Shown one piece after another: positions 1 to 8,498 of a stretch of DNA of 64,000 nucleotides. A program made the translations under genes and the position numbers. The stretch lies in the NCBI GenBank assembly GCA_964369685.1, contig CAYJFB010000001.1:62001-126000 (forward strand), in the 5' to 3' direction. The notes under the pieces are model-generated. The model saw only the letters and a program-made list of their open reading frames with translations, searched no databases and was not told the DNA's origin. This stretch comes from Avidesulfovibrio sp964369685 (GTDB taxonomy: Bacteria; Desulfobacterota; Desulfovibrionia; Desulfovibrionales; Desulfovibrionaceae). Each line of letters opens with the position of its first letter. Within the stretch, counting starts at the first letter, position 1.

Positions 1-1201
1 GACAAGGGCGTGTGCGTGGTTGTGCCCAAAGCCAAAAAAGACACGCTGTCAACGGTGTCCACAAAATAATCGTGACAAATGAAGAATGCTTTACGCCTGA
101 ATGCCCGGGGATCAGAGCCATCCAAATGACAGGCATGATTGCAGAAAAGGCAAGAATGGATAAATCCCATTGAAGCTTTATTTTGTGCCGATAAAGACGT
201 ACCCCAAGAAACACAAAAACCACAGCCCAAAGTTGCCATGCCGTGCGTTTGAGATTGTTGAATAATGCCAATAAAAACATGTCAACATTGCGTGTTGAAT
301 ACGCATCAAATCTGACATCAAAAATCGCTTCGACAGAAGGAAGATACAGCCACGCCAAGCCCCATTTGCAAAGCCAAGCAAACAGAAACGCGCAACTCCA
401 AACCACAGCACACCAAAAAGAATGTTTAAGAATAGCGAAAGATGAAAGGCCGTCATAATATCGCGTGAGGGCATAACAAAGCAACGGTAAACTGAGACTG
501 AGACTGCCCATGGTCAAGAAGGAGACAAAGGCGTCGGCAACACCAAGCAAGGCAAACGCCATGAGCGGCAGAGGCTCTTTACCGAGTGTGACGGCAAGCG
601 CACCCACAAGAACAACCCAAAATCCTGCAGCGTGTGTACTCAGTAAAAAAACATGGTGTGTCAAGGCAAACACATATCCGACAGCCATCACCGCACCCGC
701 CCACAGCCCGATACGCCATGCCATTGCCAAACATAAAGCAAGGCAAAATCCCACACCAATCAAGCCCACAATCCAACGCACTTCGGTAAAAGAAAAAAAT
801 GTATACAGCGGTATGACAACCAACTGATAGCCGTGGATATATCTGGGATACAGTTCTGTCGGTTCGGGAAAATCGTTGATAATGGCTTCTTGCAGAGCAC
901 GGCATTCACCGTATACGGGAACCGTTGTCAGTTGTTCGAATGTTGGGCGTAGTGTTGCGGCAATGCCCAATCCCGCACATTCCGTAAACATATCCAGTTG
1001 TCTAAAAAGCAGGAAGTCTTTAGGGTAGTTTTCATTAAAAAAACCGTGTTGTTCAGCGTCGATGATGTGTTGTCGTATCGTATCTTTGGGGAATGCGCTC
1101 ACCCAAAACAATAAGATAAAACCCATCAACAAAAAAAGACAAACGGCAATCGGAATATGCCAGCCGCTCCTCCGAAGCCGTCTTTTTCCAAAGACAAGCA
1201 T
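1..1201 (-). CDS. Polytopic membrane protein, C-terminus cut by window edge
   Basis: An open frame with no stop runs from an ATG at 1201 to the left edge, about 400 codons. The start is preceded by GGAG at a 6-base spacing. The first segment (residues about 10-25) is a hydrophobic anchor. It is followed by a soluble stretch of roughly 90 residues (about 30-120) and then by many hydrophobic segments separated by short polar loops. The pattern of one long extracytoplasmic loop followed by a multi-span domain is common in GT-C type glycosyltransferases and oligosaccharide-handling proteins, but I recognise no diagnostic motif, so the function is unassigned. It lies 130 bp downstream of pylD on the same strand and could be cotranscribed, although the spacing gives no evidence of translational coupling. 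Sure of the gene, not of its role. Confidence 0.75.
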   Translation of the reverse strand, partial: MLVFGKRRLRRSGWHIPIAVCLFLLMGFILLFWVSAFPKDTIRQHIIDAEQHGFFNENYPKDFLLFRQLDMFTECAGLGIAATLRPTFEQLTTVPVYGECRALQEAIINDFPEPTELYPRYIHGYQLVVIPLYTFFSFTEVRWIVGLIGVGFCLALCLAMAWRIGLWAGAVMAVGYVFALTHHVFLLSTHAAGFWVVLVGALAVTLGKEPLPLMAFALLGVADAFVSFLTMGSLSLSLPLLCYALTRYYDGLSSFAILKHSFWCAVVWSCAFLFAWLCKWGLAWLYLPSVEAIFDVRFDAYSTRNVDMFLLALFNNLKRTAWQLWAVVFVFLGVRLYRHKIKLQWDLSILAFSAIMPVIWMALIPGHSGVKHSSFVTIILWTPLTACLFWLWAQPRTRPC

Positions 1202-1330
1202 AGTTTCTCCGTTTCTGCTGTTCACATGGCGAACACGCATGAACACGCGTCGAAAAAAAGCGTATCAAGAGATGAGCAAGCTTGCAAGTGACCTCTGTAT
1301 CGTCAACATCAGTGTCTTTCTATGGAACAT

Positions 1331-2149
1331 TCATACAGCCCCAAGCAACATGACAGCCGTGCCCAATTGCAAGGGATCATGCCATAGATTGAGATTGTAC
1401 CCAACACGCAATGGCACTTCAGACCATAAACACGGGACACAAGGCGCGGCAACACACGCGCAAGCAGTCAACAGGTCGTGCGGAAAACATGTGTGTGTTG
1501 GGGCGGCATCCAAAACATTCGAAAAAGGCGGCAGTGTCGGCAAGGCTTCGGGTAAACACGCTTGTGCATTTGGCAATTGTCGGCACAGAGTCTGTGCTTT
1601 AGACACAATGAGATCACAGAGTGTCAGCGCATAGTTGTGTTCTGACAAGAAGGTTGCCGCCGCTTGTCCGACAGGGCCTGCCCCGAGCACGAGTGCGCGT
1701 TTTTCAAAGGTTTTTTGTTGTTTATTCATCGTATGGAGTACGGCGGCAAAGCCACGTCCTGTTGCCCAGCCGTTTTCTACAGATTTTTTTGTATGCACGT
1801 TTTCGGCAAAGAATTGTGTGTCATCGGCCCAAAGCAAGATGTCATCGTGTGCACGTCCTTTTTGAAACCCTGCCTCATCGGGCGGTAAACAGTGTGCTTG
1901 AAAACCTAAATGTTGTGCGATGGAAACCAAACTTTCCGCAAAACCAAGAATGACGCCTTCTCCCGAAGAAATTGGAATCACACCGACTCGCAGGCTTGCA
2001 AGGACAGACCTTGGCGGTTTGGAAGGCATGCCCAACGCACTGTTTGCCACAGCGTACAGATCCATATCGGTTTGCGTTTTGAGTTGTGTCTCATAGGCAT
2101 GCCATGAGGCGTCTATGGCAACAAGATCATTTTCTGCCAATCTGGTCAT
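1331..2149 (-). CDS. pylD: PylD, 3-methylornithyl-N6-lysine dehydrogenase (pyrrolysine biosynthesis)
   Basis: PylD oxidises 3-methyl-D-ornithyl-N6-L-lysine so that it cyclises to pyrrolysine, the last step after PylB and PylC. The 272-residue product has the family length and layout. An N-terminal domain carries a block reading VIPISSGEGVILGFAES, then a WADD motif and an ATG motif. A Rossmann fold begins at VLGAGPVGQAA, and the C-terminus contains DPLQLGTAVML, which matches the conserved tail of methanogen PylD. The ATG overlaps the stop codon of the upstream sigma-54 regulator by four bases (ATGA), so the two are translationally coupled. Elsewhere pylD normally sits with pylB and pylC; neither they nor pylS or a tRNA-Pyl is visible here. 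It may complete a pathway encoded elsewhere or have been kept for another purpose. Confidence 0.88.
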   Translation of the reverse strand: MTRLAENDLVAIDASWHAYETQLKTQTDMDLYAVANSALGMPSKPPRSVLASLRVGVIPISSGEGVILGFAESLVSIAQHLGFQAHCLPPDEAGFQKGRAHDDILLWADDTQFFAENVHTKKSVENGWATGRGFAAVLHTMNKQQKTFEKRALVLGAGPVGQAAATFLSEHNYALTLCDLIVSKAQTLCRQLPNAQACLPEALPTLPPFSNVLDAAPTHTCFPHDLLTACACVAAPCVPCLWSEVPLRVGYNLNLWHDPLQLGTAVMLLGAV

Positions 2150-4104
2150 ATGTTGTCCTTGTGCTGTTTCAGTTTACGATAGATTGTAACACGACTGACT
2201 TGTAAGGCTCGTGCAACTTTTGAAATGTTGTTGTCATACAAATTCATATAGTGCATGATATCTGCCCATTCACGTTCTTTACGGCTGAGGGGGATTTGTG
2301 GTGTGGGGGGTTTTGTCGGTGATGGTGTCTGCTGTGGCACTCGCGGTTCGTGTTGTATGCCGATAAAAAGGTGTTCAGGCTCAATCAACATGCCTGAACA
2401 AAGCCGCATACCCCGTTCAACGGCATTTTGCATCTCGCGAACGTTTCCCGGCCACGCATATTGTTCCATAAATGTCATGGCACGCGGTGAAAAACTGACA
2501 TTGGCAATCCCATCGGGATGCAAACTGTGTAAAAAAAACTGCGCTAAACGGAGAATGTCGCCTTCACGGCGACGTACCGGCGGTACTTGAATGTGAAAGG
2601 TGTTGATCCGATAGTACAAATCTTCGCGAAACGAGTTGCCGGCCACCGCGTCATACAAATCAACATTGGTTGCGGTAATGATGCGTAAATCCAACAAAAT
2701 ACTTTTTCTGCCACCGATGCGTTGAATTTCGCCTGAGTTCAAAACGCGCAAGAGTTTTACTTGCATATCAAAGGGCATGTCACCGATTTCATCTAAGAAG
2801 AGTGTGCCCCCGTGTGCCAATTCCAATTTTCCCGGTCGTCCGCCTTTTTGTGCACCCGTGAACGCGCCTTCTTCATAACCAAACAGTTCACTTTCAAGCA
2901 AATCTCTCGGGATCGCGCCACAGTTGATCGCCATAAACGCGCCACCGGCGCGTGACGACGCATTATGAATTGATTGAGCAAAAAGTTCTTTGCCCGTGCC
3001 CGTTTCGCCTTGGATTAACACAGGCGCGTCACTTTGGGCTACAATCTTGGCCAGACGCACAGCTTCTTGGAAACAATGACTTTCACCGATGAGTGAGTCA
3101 AACGTATATGTCGGTCGTAATCCACTTATTGCATTGACAATATTGATCATTTGTTGTCGTTCTGTCATATGCAACAACGCGCCTTGGGCTTGTTCGGAGG
3201 GGGCTTGAATGGGGGTCAGCGAGAGCATATAACGGCGTGTGGCACCGCAAATGGTACATAATGTTTCACGTTCTGCCAATGTTGAACCCGATTTGATGAG
3301 CGGGAGCAGCTTAAACTCACTGCGCAACAAGTGATCAATGTGTTTTGCGTAATGAGTACGACGTTGTTCTTCGTTTTTTTCAGACAATCCCAAGAGTTGC
3401 ATTGCTTTACTGTTCATACGCAAAATCATACCGTCGGTATCTAAGGCGACAACGCCGCGCATGTCAGCTTCAATCAAGCAATCAAGGAATTGATTGCGAA
3501 CTTGAACTTCTTTGATTTTATTGACTTCATGGAACTGCAATTGCACATTGGCGGCAGCTTGTACAAGCAACCCGATTGTATGACTTTGCATGGACTCTTT
3601 TGCACCTGTCATCGAGATGGTACCGATCATTTGATTTTGATGATCAAATACAGGTGTCGCGGCGTTGACATAATCCCAAGACACATAAGGCCATGTTTCC
3701 GCTGCGCCGAGAACAATAGGTCTTTGTTCTTTTAACGCAATAGCCATGGACGAAGTGCCCGCTGTTTCCAATGTCCAGCGAAAACCGGGCATGCAATTGC
3801 GTGTTTCATAATAGGCAAGCATTTGTTCATTACCGCACACTTCAAGAATATACCCTTCATGATTTGCAATACTCATCGCATAACACGATTCAACCAAAAG
3901 TTCATGTAAGATAAGCATTTGCTGGGCAACGGCTTCCAAAAATTGAGTGTTTTTTTTTCGTAAGAGTTCCAATTGTGCAGGAGAGAGACAACATCGATTG
4001 GGGATACGAATTTGTGTTTTGCTTACACCGTGACGCAAAGACGTGGCATTGGCACGCTGTAACATTGCTTGACGTTCTGTTTCATTCGGCAGTGTTAAAT
4101 TCAT
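2146..4104 (-). CDS. Sigma-54-dependent transcriptional activator (AcoR-like, GAF-PAS-AAA-Fis)
   Basis: A 652-residue bacterial enhancer-binding protein. Residues about 60-195 look like a GAF sensor domain and about 205-320 like a PAS domain. The AAA+ domain has the Walker A motif GETGTGKE near residue 366, the sigma-54 contact motif GAFTGA near 412 and a Walker B of the LFLDEIGD type. A Fis-type helix-turn-helix fills the last 45 residues. It is transcribed divergently from the mttB-like gene, whose promoter has exact -24/-12 spacing, and an inverted repeat lies between them. It therefore very probably activates that operon in response to a small ligand. Its stop overlaps the pylD start, linking the regulator to PylD production. 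The ATG at 4104 has only a weak ribosome site, so the exact start is less certain than the gene. Confidence 0.9.
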   Translation of the reverse strand: MNLTLPNETERQAMLQRANATSLRHGVSKTQIRIPNRCCLSPAQLELLRKKNTQFLEAVAQQMLILHELLVESCYAMSIANHEGYILEVCGNEQMLAYYETRNCMPGFRWTLETAGTSSMAIALKEQRPIVLGAAETWPYVSWDYVNAATPVFDHQNQMIGTISMTGAKESMQSHTIGLLVQAAANVQLQFHEVNKIKEVQVRNQFLDCLIEADMRGVVALDTDGMILRMNSKAMQLLGLSEKNEEQRRTHYAKHIDHLLRSEFKLLPLIKSGSTLAERETLCTICGATRRYMLSLTPIQAPSEQAQGALLHMTERQQMINIVNAISGLRPTYTFDSLIGESHCFQEAVRLAKIVAQSDAPVLIQGETGTGKELFAQSIHNASSRAGGAFMAINCGAIPRDLLESELFGYEEGAFTGAQKGGRPGKLELAHGGTLFLDEIGDMPFDMQVKLLRVLNSGEIQRIGGRKSILLDLRIITATNVDLYDAVAGNSFREDLYYRINTFHIQVPPVRRREGDILRLAQFFLHSLHPDGIANVSFSPRAMTFMEQYAWPGNVREMQNAVERGMRLCSGMLIEPEHLFIGIQHEPRVPQQTPSPTKPPTPQIPLSRKEREWADIMHYMNLYDNNISKVARALQVSRVTIYRKLKQHKDNI

Positions 4105-4139
4105 AGGATAACAACTTTATTAAAAAAGGTTTTTCTATG

Positions 4140-4167
4140 TGTAACATTTTGCACCTGTTTTGCTACA
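4140..4167. promoter_or_regulatory. Candidate enhancer site (inverted repeat) for the sigma-54 activator
   Basis: TGTAACA (4140-4146) and TGCTACA (4161-4167) form an imperfect dyad, TGTARCA/TGYTACA, with 14 bases between. It lies about 75-100 bp upstream of the -24/-12 promoter and between the divergent regulator and mttB-like genes, where an upstream activating sequence would be expected. Binding is inferred from position and symmetry only. Confidence 0.45.
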
Positions 4168-4238
4168 AAAGCAAGCATAAATGTAAACATAAAAAATTCG
4201 CTGTTTTTTAATCCTATTGAAAATACAAAAGTTTTTTA

Positions 4239-4254
4239 TGGTATGTGTTTTGCT
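4239..4254 (+). promoter_or_regulatory. Sigma-54 (-24/-12) promoter of the mttB-like operon
   Basis: The 16-mer TGGTATGTGTTTTGCT has the invariant GG and GC separated by exactly ten bases and ends in TTGCT, as in the consensus TGGCAC-N5-TTGCT. Transcription would begin about 12 bases past the GC, near 4265, leaving a leader of about 120 bases before the ATG at 4386. The divergent neighbour encodes a GAFTGA-bearing activator, which supports the assignment. Confidence 0.72.
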
Positions 4255-4385
4255 TTTTAAACATGCAGAAAGACAAAGAGCCGTTTTATATACAGCTGCG
4301 CTTTTTCTTCAATCCTATCCTTGGTAACAGACAACGCCGCTATGAAATTTTCTGCATAAGAAAAGAACAAACGATGAGGGATACA

Positions 4386-5909
4386 ATGAAACGGGTTGCT
4401 CACTCAGCTTTACAACGCGGTCGCGGAATGTTGTTACATGCCTTAACAGAGCAAGATTGTGAACGCGTTCATGAAGCGTCGTTAGAAATTCTTGCAGACA
4501 GAGGGATGGTTTTTCAAAGTGAAGCCGTACGCACGCTTTTAAGCGATCACGGGTGTGAGACTGACAGTGAAGGGTATACGCATTTTCCACGGAATCTTGT
4601 GTTGGACGCCTTGGCTTCAACACCGTCCGAGTATGTATTCAGAGGACGTACAGCAGAAGATGATATTCCTCTTTGTAAAGATCAGCTTTATGGGTGTACC
4701 AGTGGTGAGGCCTTATACACCTATGATTTGGATACCGATGAACGTCGTGCAGTCACTAAGCAAGATATGGTCAATATTATACGTATTGTTGATGGGCTTG
4801 ACAATATGCATATATATAACCGTCTTTGTACGCCTTCTGATGTTCCTACAGAATCGGCTGATATACACAATGCAGAAGCGGCGTTTTGTTTTACGGCAAA
4901 ACCCATACATTTGGTTTCCAAAGATCCGTGGAGCACCAAGCAAATTATTCGAATGGCTGAAGTTGTTGCCGGCGGTAAAGAACAGTTGAGAAAACGTCCG
5001 TCTTGCGCATTTAACATTATGCCTATTTCACCGCTTCAGGCACCTGATCATCTGTGTGACAATGCTTTTTTGTTGGCAGAGGCAGGTTTGCCCATGAATG
5101 TCATCAGTGTCATTCAGCTTGGCGGTGTTTCTCCGGCGAGTCTTGGCGGAAGTCTTGTTTTGACGAATACAGAAATTTTGGGTTTACTCACCATGCTGCA
5201 GTGCATGAAGAAGGGGTTGCCGTTGTGTTATGGGGCGACACCGACAAGTATGGACTTGCGTAAAGGTCTTTGTCTTTTCGGCACTCCCGAGGCCTTCACA
5301 CTCAACGCCGCAGCGGCGAGCATGGCACGATATTATTCTTTGCCAAGCTATATCACAGGCGGAAAGAATGATGCGTTGGATCGTGATATCCAATCAGGCG
5401 TTGAGCGTAGCATGTCGCGTTTGTTGACGGCACTTGCCGGTTCTACGTCGCTTTCCGGTGCGGGGTTGATGGAAGGGGGTATGGTTGTCGATATTCCGAC
5501 ATTAATACTTGATGATGAAATTATGGATAGCATCTTGCGCATTGTCGGTGGAGTGCAAACCGATGTAACATCCCTTTCAGTCGATTTAATTAAAGAAATA
5601 GGTGCGTTTGGCCTGTATTTGACCCATGAAGACACGTTTAACAGAATGCATGATTTGAGTGACTATTCGATTTTTAACAGAAACAATAACGAAACGTGGA
5701 CGAATGCAGGTTGTCCCAGTGTGATCGAAAATGGCAAAAAACGCGCCAAAGAGCTTTTAGCGACGCATAAACAAGCGCGTCCCTTGTCTCAAGGACAGGT
5801 TTCCGCCATTCGTCAAATTGTCATTGATGCCGAGGCAGAACGCGGATTAGACCGTTTTTGGAAGGGACGTGAAGAACAACGTTTTATCAATGATTTTTTG
5901 AATATATAG
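4386..5909 (+). CDS. MttB-family corrinoid methyltransferase without pyrrolysine
   Basis: The 507-residue product belongs to the trimethylamine methyltransferase (MttB) superfamily. These proteins move a methyl group from a quaternary or tertiary amine to a cobalamin protein. The frame is continuous: no internal amber codon interrupts it, and the segment where Pyl-containing members carry pyrrolysine (around YITGGKNDALDRD) is ordinary codons. It therefore resembles the non-Pyl branch, whose characterised members (MtgB, MtpB, MtcB, MtyB) demethylate glycine betaine, proline betaine, carnitine and butyrobetaine. I chose the ATG at 4386 because GAGGG lies just before it; in-frame ATGs at 4245 and 4263 fall inside or at the promoter/start-site region, and one at 4374 lacks a good site. 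No corrinoid protein (MttC) gene lies nearby. The substrate is unknown. Confidence 0.87.
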   Translation: MKRVAHSALQRGRGMLLHALTEQDCERVHEASLEILADRGMVFQSEAVRTLLSDHGCETDSEGYTHFPRNLVLDALASTPSEYVFRGRTAEDDIPLCKDQLYGCTSGEALYTYDLDTDERRAVTKQDMVNIIRIVDGLDNMHIYNRLCTPSDVPTESADIHNAEAAFCFTAKPIHLVSKDPWSTKQIIRMAEVVAGGKEQLRKRPSCAFNIMPISPLQAPDHLCDNAFLLAEAGLPMNVISVIQLGGVSPASLGGSLVLTNTEILGLLTMLQCMKKGLPLCYGATPTSMDLRKGLCLFGTPEAFTLNAAAASMARYYSLPSYITGGKNDALDRDIQSGVERSMSRLLTALAGSTSLSGAGLMEGGMVVDIPTLILDDEIMDSILRIVGGVQTDVTSLSVDLIKEIGAFGLYLTHEDTFNRMHDLSDYSIFNRNNNETWTNAGCPSVIENGKKRAKELLATHKQARPLSQGQVSAIRQIVIDAEAERGLDRFWKGREEQRFINDFLNI

Positions 5910-6011
5910 GTCATTTTAGAGCAATAGAGCTTTGAAGTTATTCTTTGTAAAAACTTTCATATATGCTCATTAACATCGTATTAACATTGTAACACGATAG
6001 GAGAAGGTATC

Positions 6012-7166
6012 ATGCGACATAAAGACACAATTATGATTGTTGGATGCGGAGAGCTTGGTGGAATTTTACTTGAATATTTGTGCCGTATTCCCAACATCGG
6101 TAAAATTGTTGTCGCTGACGTCAACGAAGATCACGTCAAACGCAAAGTGAACAGCGCATTGCACGGTGCATCCTTTTTGGATCTGTATCCGGACATCACT
6201 GCATATCCCATTGATTTGTTGAATAAAGAAGCCACCGCTGAGTTCTTGAAAAAAATCAATCCTTGTGTGATTTTCAACGGCACCACATTGCAATCGTGGT
6301 GGGTTGTGAATGAAATTCCTGCCGAACTCAATGCCAAATTGTATTTGCCGCGTGTGGGACTTGGCGGTTGGGTGCCCATGCATATGGGTTTGACCAGCAA
6401 ATTGATGGAAGCCGTCAAACTGTCCGGTATTGACACGCAAGTTGTCAACTCTTCTTTCCCCGACGTGACCAACGTGGCCCTGAGTAAAGTCGGTTTGGCT
6501 CCCACTATCGGTATCGGTAACGGTTGCTTGGTGATTCCTTATATTCAAAAAGCGGCTGCAGAGATCCTCGGTTTGCAACGCCGTAATATTCGTGTTGAAT
6601 TGATTGCTCACCACTATCACTGCTATAACTGGGCACGCAACGGTTCAGGTTACGACGCACCGCACTATATGCGCATTTATGACGCGACCCGTGATATCAC
6701 CGAAGAGCTTGGTCCTCTGAAAGATTTTGTGGCAAAATTGCCCGCATACGGCGCACGTCCCGGCGGCCGTAATGGTCAATATCTTGTGGCTGCATCATGC
6801 CTCAAAAACGTGCTGGACATCTACTTTGACACCAACGCACAAAGCATGTCTCCGGGACCCCTCGGTCTTGAAGGCGGTTACCCCATCCGTCTCGGACGCG
6901 ACGGCGCAAAACTTGCGTTGCCTGCAGGCGTGACTGTTGAACAAGCTCGCGGATTGATGCTTGAAGCACAACAATTTGACGGTATCTTGAAGATTGCAGA
7001 CAACGGTGATGTCCATCTGACGGAAGAAACCGTAGCACTGTATAAAAATGAATTCAAAATCGACTGGTCTGTTGTCACCGTGAAAGACTGCTTTGATCAA
7101 GCCATGGAATTGCGTAAAAAATTCATTGAATTCCTTGAGCGCAACGGTGTTTCTGTACCTAAATAA
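6012..7166 (+). CDS. Saccharopine dehydrogenase-like NAD(P)-dependent protein
   Basis: A 384-residue protein with an N-terminal Rossmann fold (IVGCGELGG at about residues 9-17) followed by an alpha/beta region as in the saccharopine dehydrogenase/homospermidine synthase superfamily. That superfamily forms or oxidises C-N bonds between amino acids or polyamines. The ATG follows AGGAGA closely. It starts 102 bp after the mttB-like gene on the same strand and is likely read from the same sigma-54 promoter, since no separate strong promoter is obvious. It is not closely similar to the carboxynorspermidine synthase at 18140-19399, so a distinct substrate is likely. A role in processing the product of MttB demethylation is a context-based guess. 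Confidence 0.7.
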   Translation: MRHKDTIMIVGCGELGGILLEYLCRIPNIGKIVVADVNEDHVKRKVNSALHGASFLDLYPDITAYPIDLLNKEATAEFLKKINPCVIFNGTTLQSWWVVNEIPAELNAKLYLPRVGLGGWVPMHMGLTSKLMEAVKLSGIDTQVVNSSFPDVTNVALSKVGLAPTIGIGNGCLVIPYIQKAAAEILGLQRRNIRVELIAHHYHCYNWARNGSGYDAPHYMRIYDATRDITEELGPLKDFVAKLPAYGARPGGRNGQYLVAASCLKNVLDIYFDTNAQSMSPGPLGLEGGYPIRLGRDGAKLALPAGVTVEQARGLMLEAQQFDGILKIADNGDVHLTEETVALYKNEFKIDWSVVTVKDCFDQAMELRKKFIEFLERNGVSVPK

Positions 7167-7177
7167 AGTTTTTTTCC

Positions 7178-7288
7178 GGTGGGAGCGTCAGCCCCCCCCA
7201 AGCCTTCTGAACGCTACGGCGTATATCAATAAACGGACAACAAAGTATAGCTACGCACTGCTTTGTTGTCCGTTTATTGATATACGCC
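7178..7288 (+). repeat. Composite palindromic element, copy 1
   Basis: Directly after the 6012-7166 gene lies a G-rich/C-rich segment (7178-7199), a degenerate module A, followed by module B. B has perfect 28-base arms (7218-7245 and 7261-7288) starting GGCGTATATC, around a 15-base apex TATAGCTACGCACTG. The apex is the reverse complement of the CAGTGCGTAGC core of the 60.1 kb copy. As RNA the stem would be very stable and could end transcription of the operon or protect its 3' end. Confidence 0.75.
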
Positions 7289-7344
7289 AATACCGATGTC
7301 TGACGTTTTTTATATTTAGAGAGAGTGTGAATATTGTCGTTTAT

Positions 7345-8382
7345 TTATAATGTTTTCTTCTGCTGAAAATCTATTTCTATGATGTTAATTTCACTGCGTG
7401 TTCCCAATCTGTAAGGCATTTGCCAAGGTCCGACGATCTTCCAAAAGCCAACACCGACGCCTGAGGTTACAATTGTGTGTAAATCTTGGATTTTTTTATA
7501 ACCATACGCATTGGCAAATCGTGTTTTTAAAAGCATGTTATGCGGGAAAAATTGCCCCGCATGGGTATGTGCAGACAGTTGAATATCTGCTTTATTGAGA
7601 AGGCTTTCAGCTATGCTTTGAGGATTATGGTCTAAAACAATGATAGGCTCATTGTGTGATATTGTATTTTCATCGTATAACTCTTTCAATGTTTTTCTTT
7701 CATCTGTTGTGTAATCTCTTCTGACATCATCTCGTGCAATAAAATTGATTGTATCTATTTTTAATATCTCATCTCTTAACACCTTAATTTGCAGAGTTTT
7801 CAAATACTGAATATTTTCTTCAACATCATTGCCATAATATTCATGATTCCCTAAAATGGTGTATGTACCATATCTAGATTGTAATTGTGAAAAGATGTTT
7901 GAATAATCGTCTTTTACTTTTGTGTAGCTGTTTTGTAAAATATCGCCGCCAAAAATGATGATATCAGGATTTTGACTGCTGATTTTTTCAACCATATCTA
8001 TAAATAAATGTTTATTTGATGTTGTTGTAAGGTGAAAGTCGGCAACAAAAGCTATTTTAATGTTTTTTATATTTGCTTTTTTATTCAACGTGATTTGAGT
8101 GTTTGTTATAATCGTATTTCTATAATTATAATAACCGATACTGCCAATAATAATCAAAGAAAGAGGCAGAGCAATACATAAAATCTTTTTTGGAATAGGA
8201 AAAAGAAGATAATGTATGATGCAAAGCAAAAGCGATATTATGAGTAAATAATGTGTAAAAAATATATAATTACCAAGAAAAACACCATACAGTTCATTTT
8301 CTGTGATGATGTTTTTTCTTGCCATAGCCAGTGGATATATACAAAGTAACAGAAAAACACTGAAAAATAAAAGTTTTTTCAT
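7345..8382 (-). CDS. Membrane-anchored metallophosphoesterase (calcineurin-like)
   Basis: A 345-residue protein with two or three N-terminal membrane segments (residues about 1-20, 40-62 and 68-88) and an extracytoplasmic calcineurin-type phosphoesterase domain. Two-metal site motifs appear in order: DFH (about 114), GGDI (about 144), GNHE (about 177) and AHTHAGQ (about 270). The family includes YkuE/YaeI-type phosphodiesterases acting on lipids or UDP-diacylglucosamine; the substrate here cannot be told. The gene is strikingly AT-rich, with long Lys/Asn/Ile runs and frequent AAA, ATT and TTT codons, unlike both neighbours. This suggests acquisition from a low-GC donor. Confidence 0.85.
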   Translation of the reverse strand: MKKLLFFSVFLLLCIYPLAMARKNIITENELYGVFLGNYIFFTHYLLIISLLLCIIHYLLFPIPKKILCIALPLSLIIIGSIGYYNYRNTIITNTQITLNKKANIKNIKIAFVADFHLTTTSNKHLFIDMVEKISSQNPDIIIFGGDILQNSYTKVKDDYSNIFSQLQSRYGTYTILGNHEYYGNDVEENIQYLKTLQIKVLRDEILKIDTINFIARDDVRRDYTTDERKTLKELYDENTISHNEPIIVLDHNPQSIAESLLNKADIQLSAHTHAGQFFPHNMLLKTRFANAYGYKKIQDLHTIVTSGVGVGFWKIVGPWQMPYRLGTRSEINIIEIDFQQKKTL

Positions 8383-8498
8383 TTATGACTCATGTTTTAT
8401 AGATAGTTTTAATGTGTATTCGCTATCTGGTGCAGGGTAAAAATGTCTATGTGTAGAGAGGGTAAACACGAACAACATTTTTAATTATGTTCAGTTTT

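Noticed and set aside
1202..1330. A tRNA-Pyl gene near pylD
   Set aside because: No CTCTAA anticodon loop or tRNA-like fold could be found in the intergenic bases around the locus.
4386..5909. Pyrrolysine-containing MttB
   Set aside because: No internal in-frame TAG; the only amber codon is the terminal one, with a short extension behind it.
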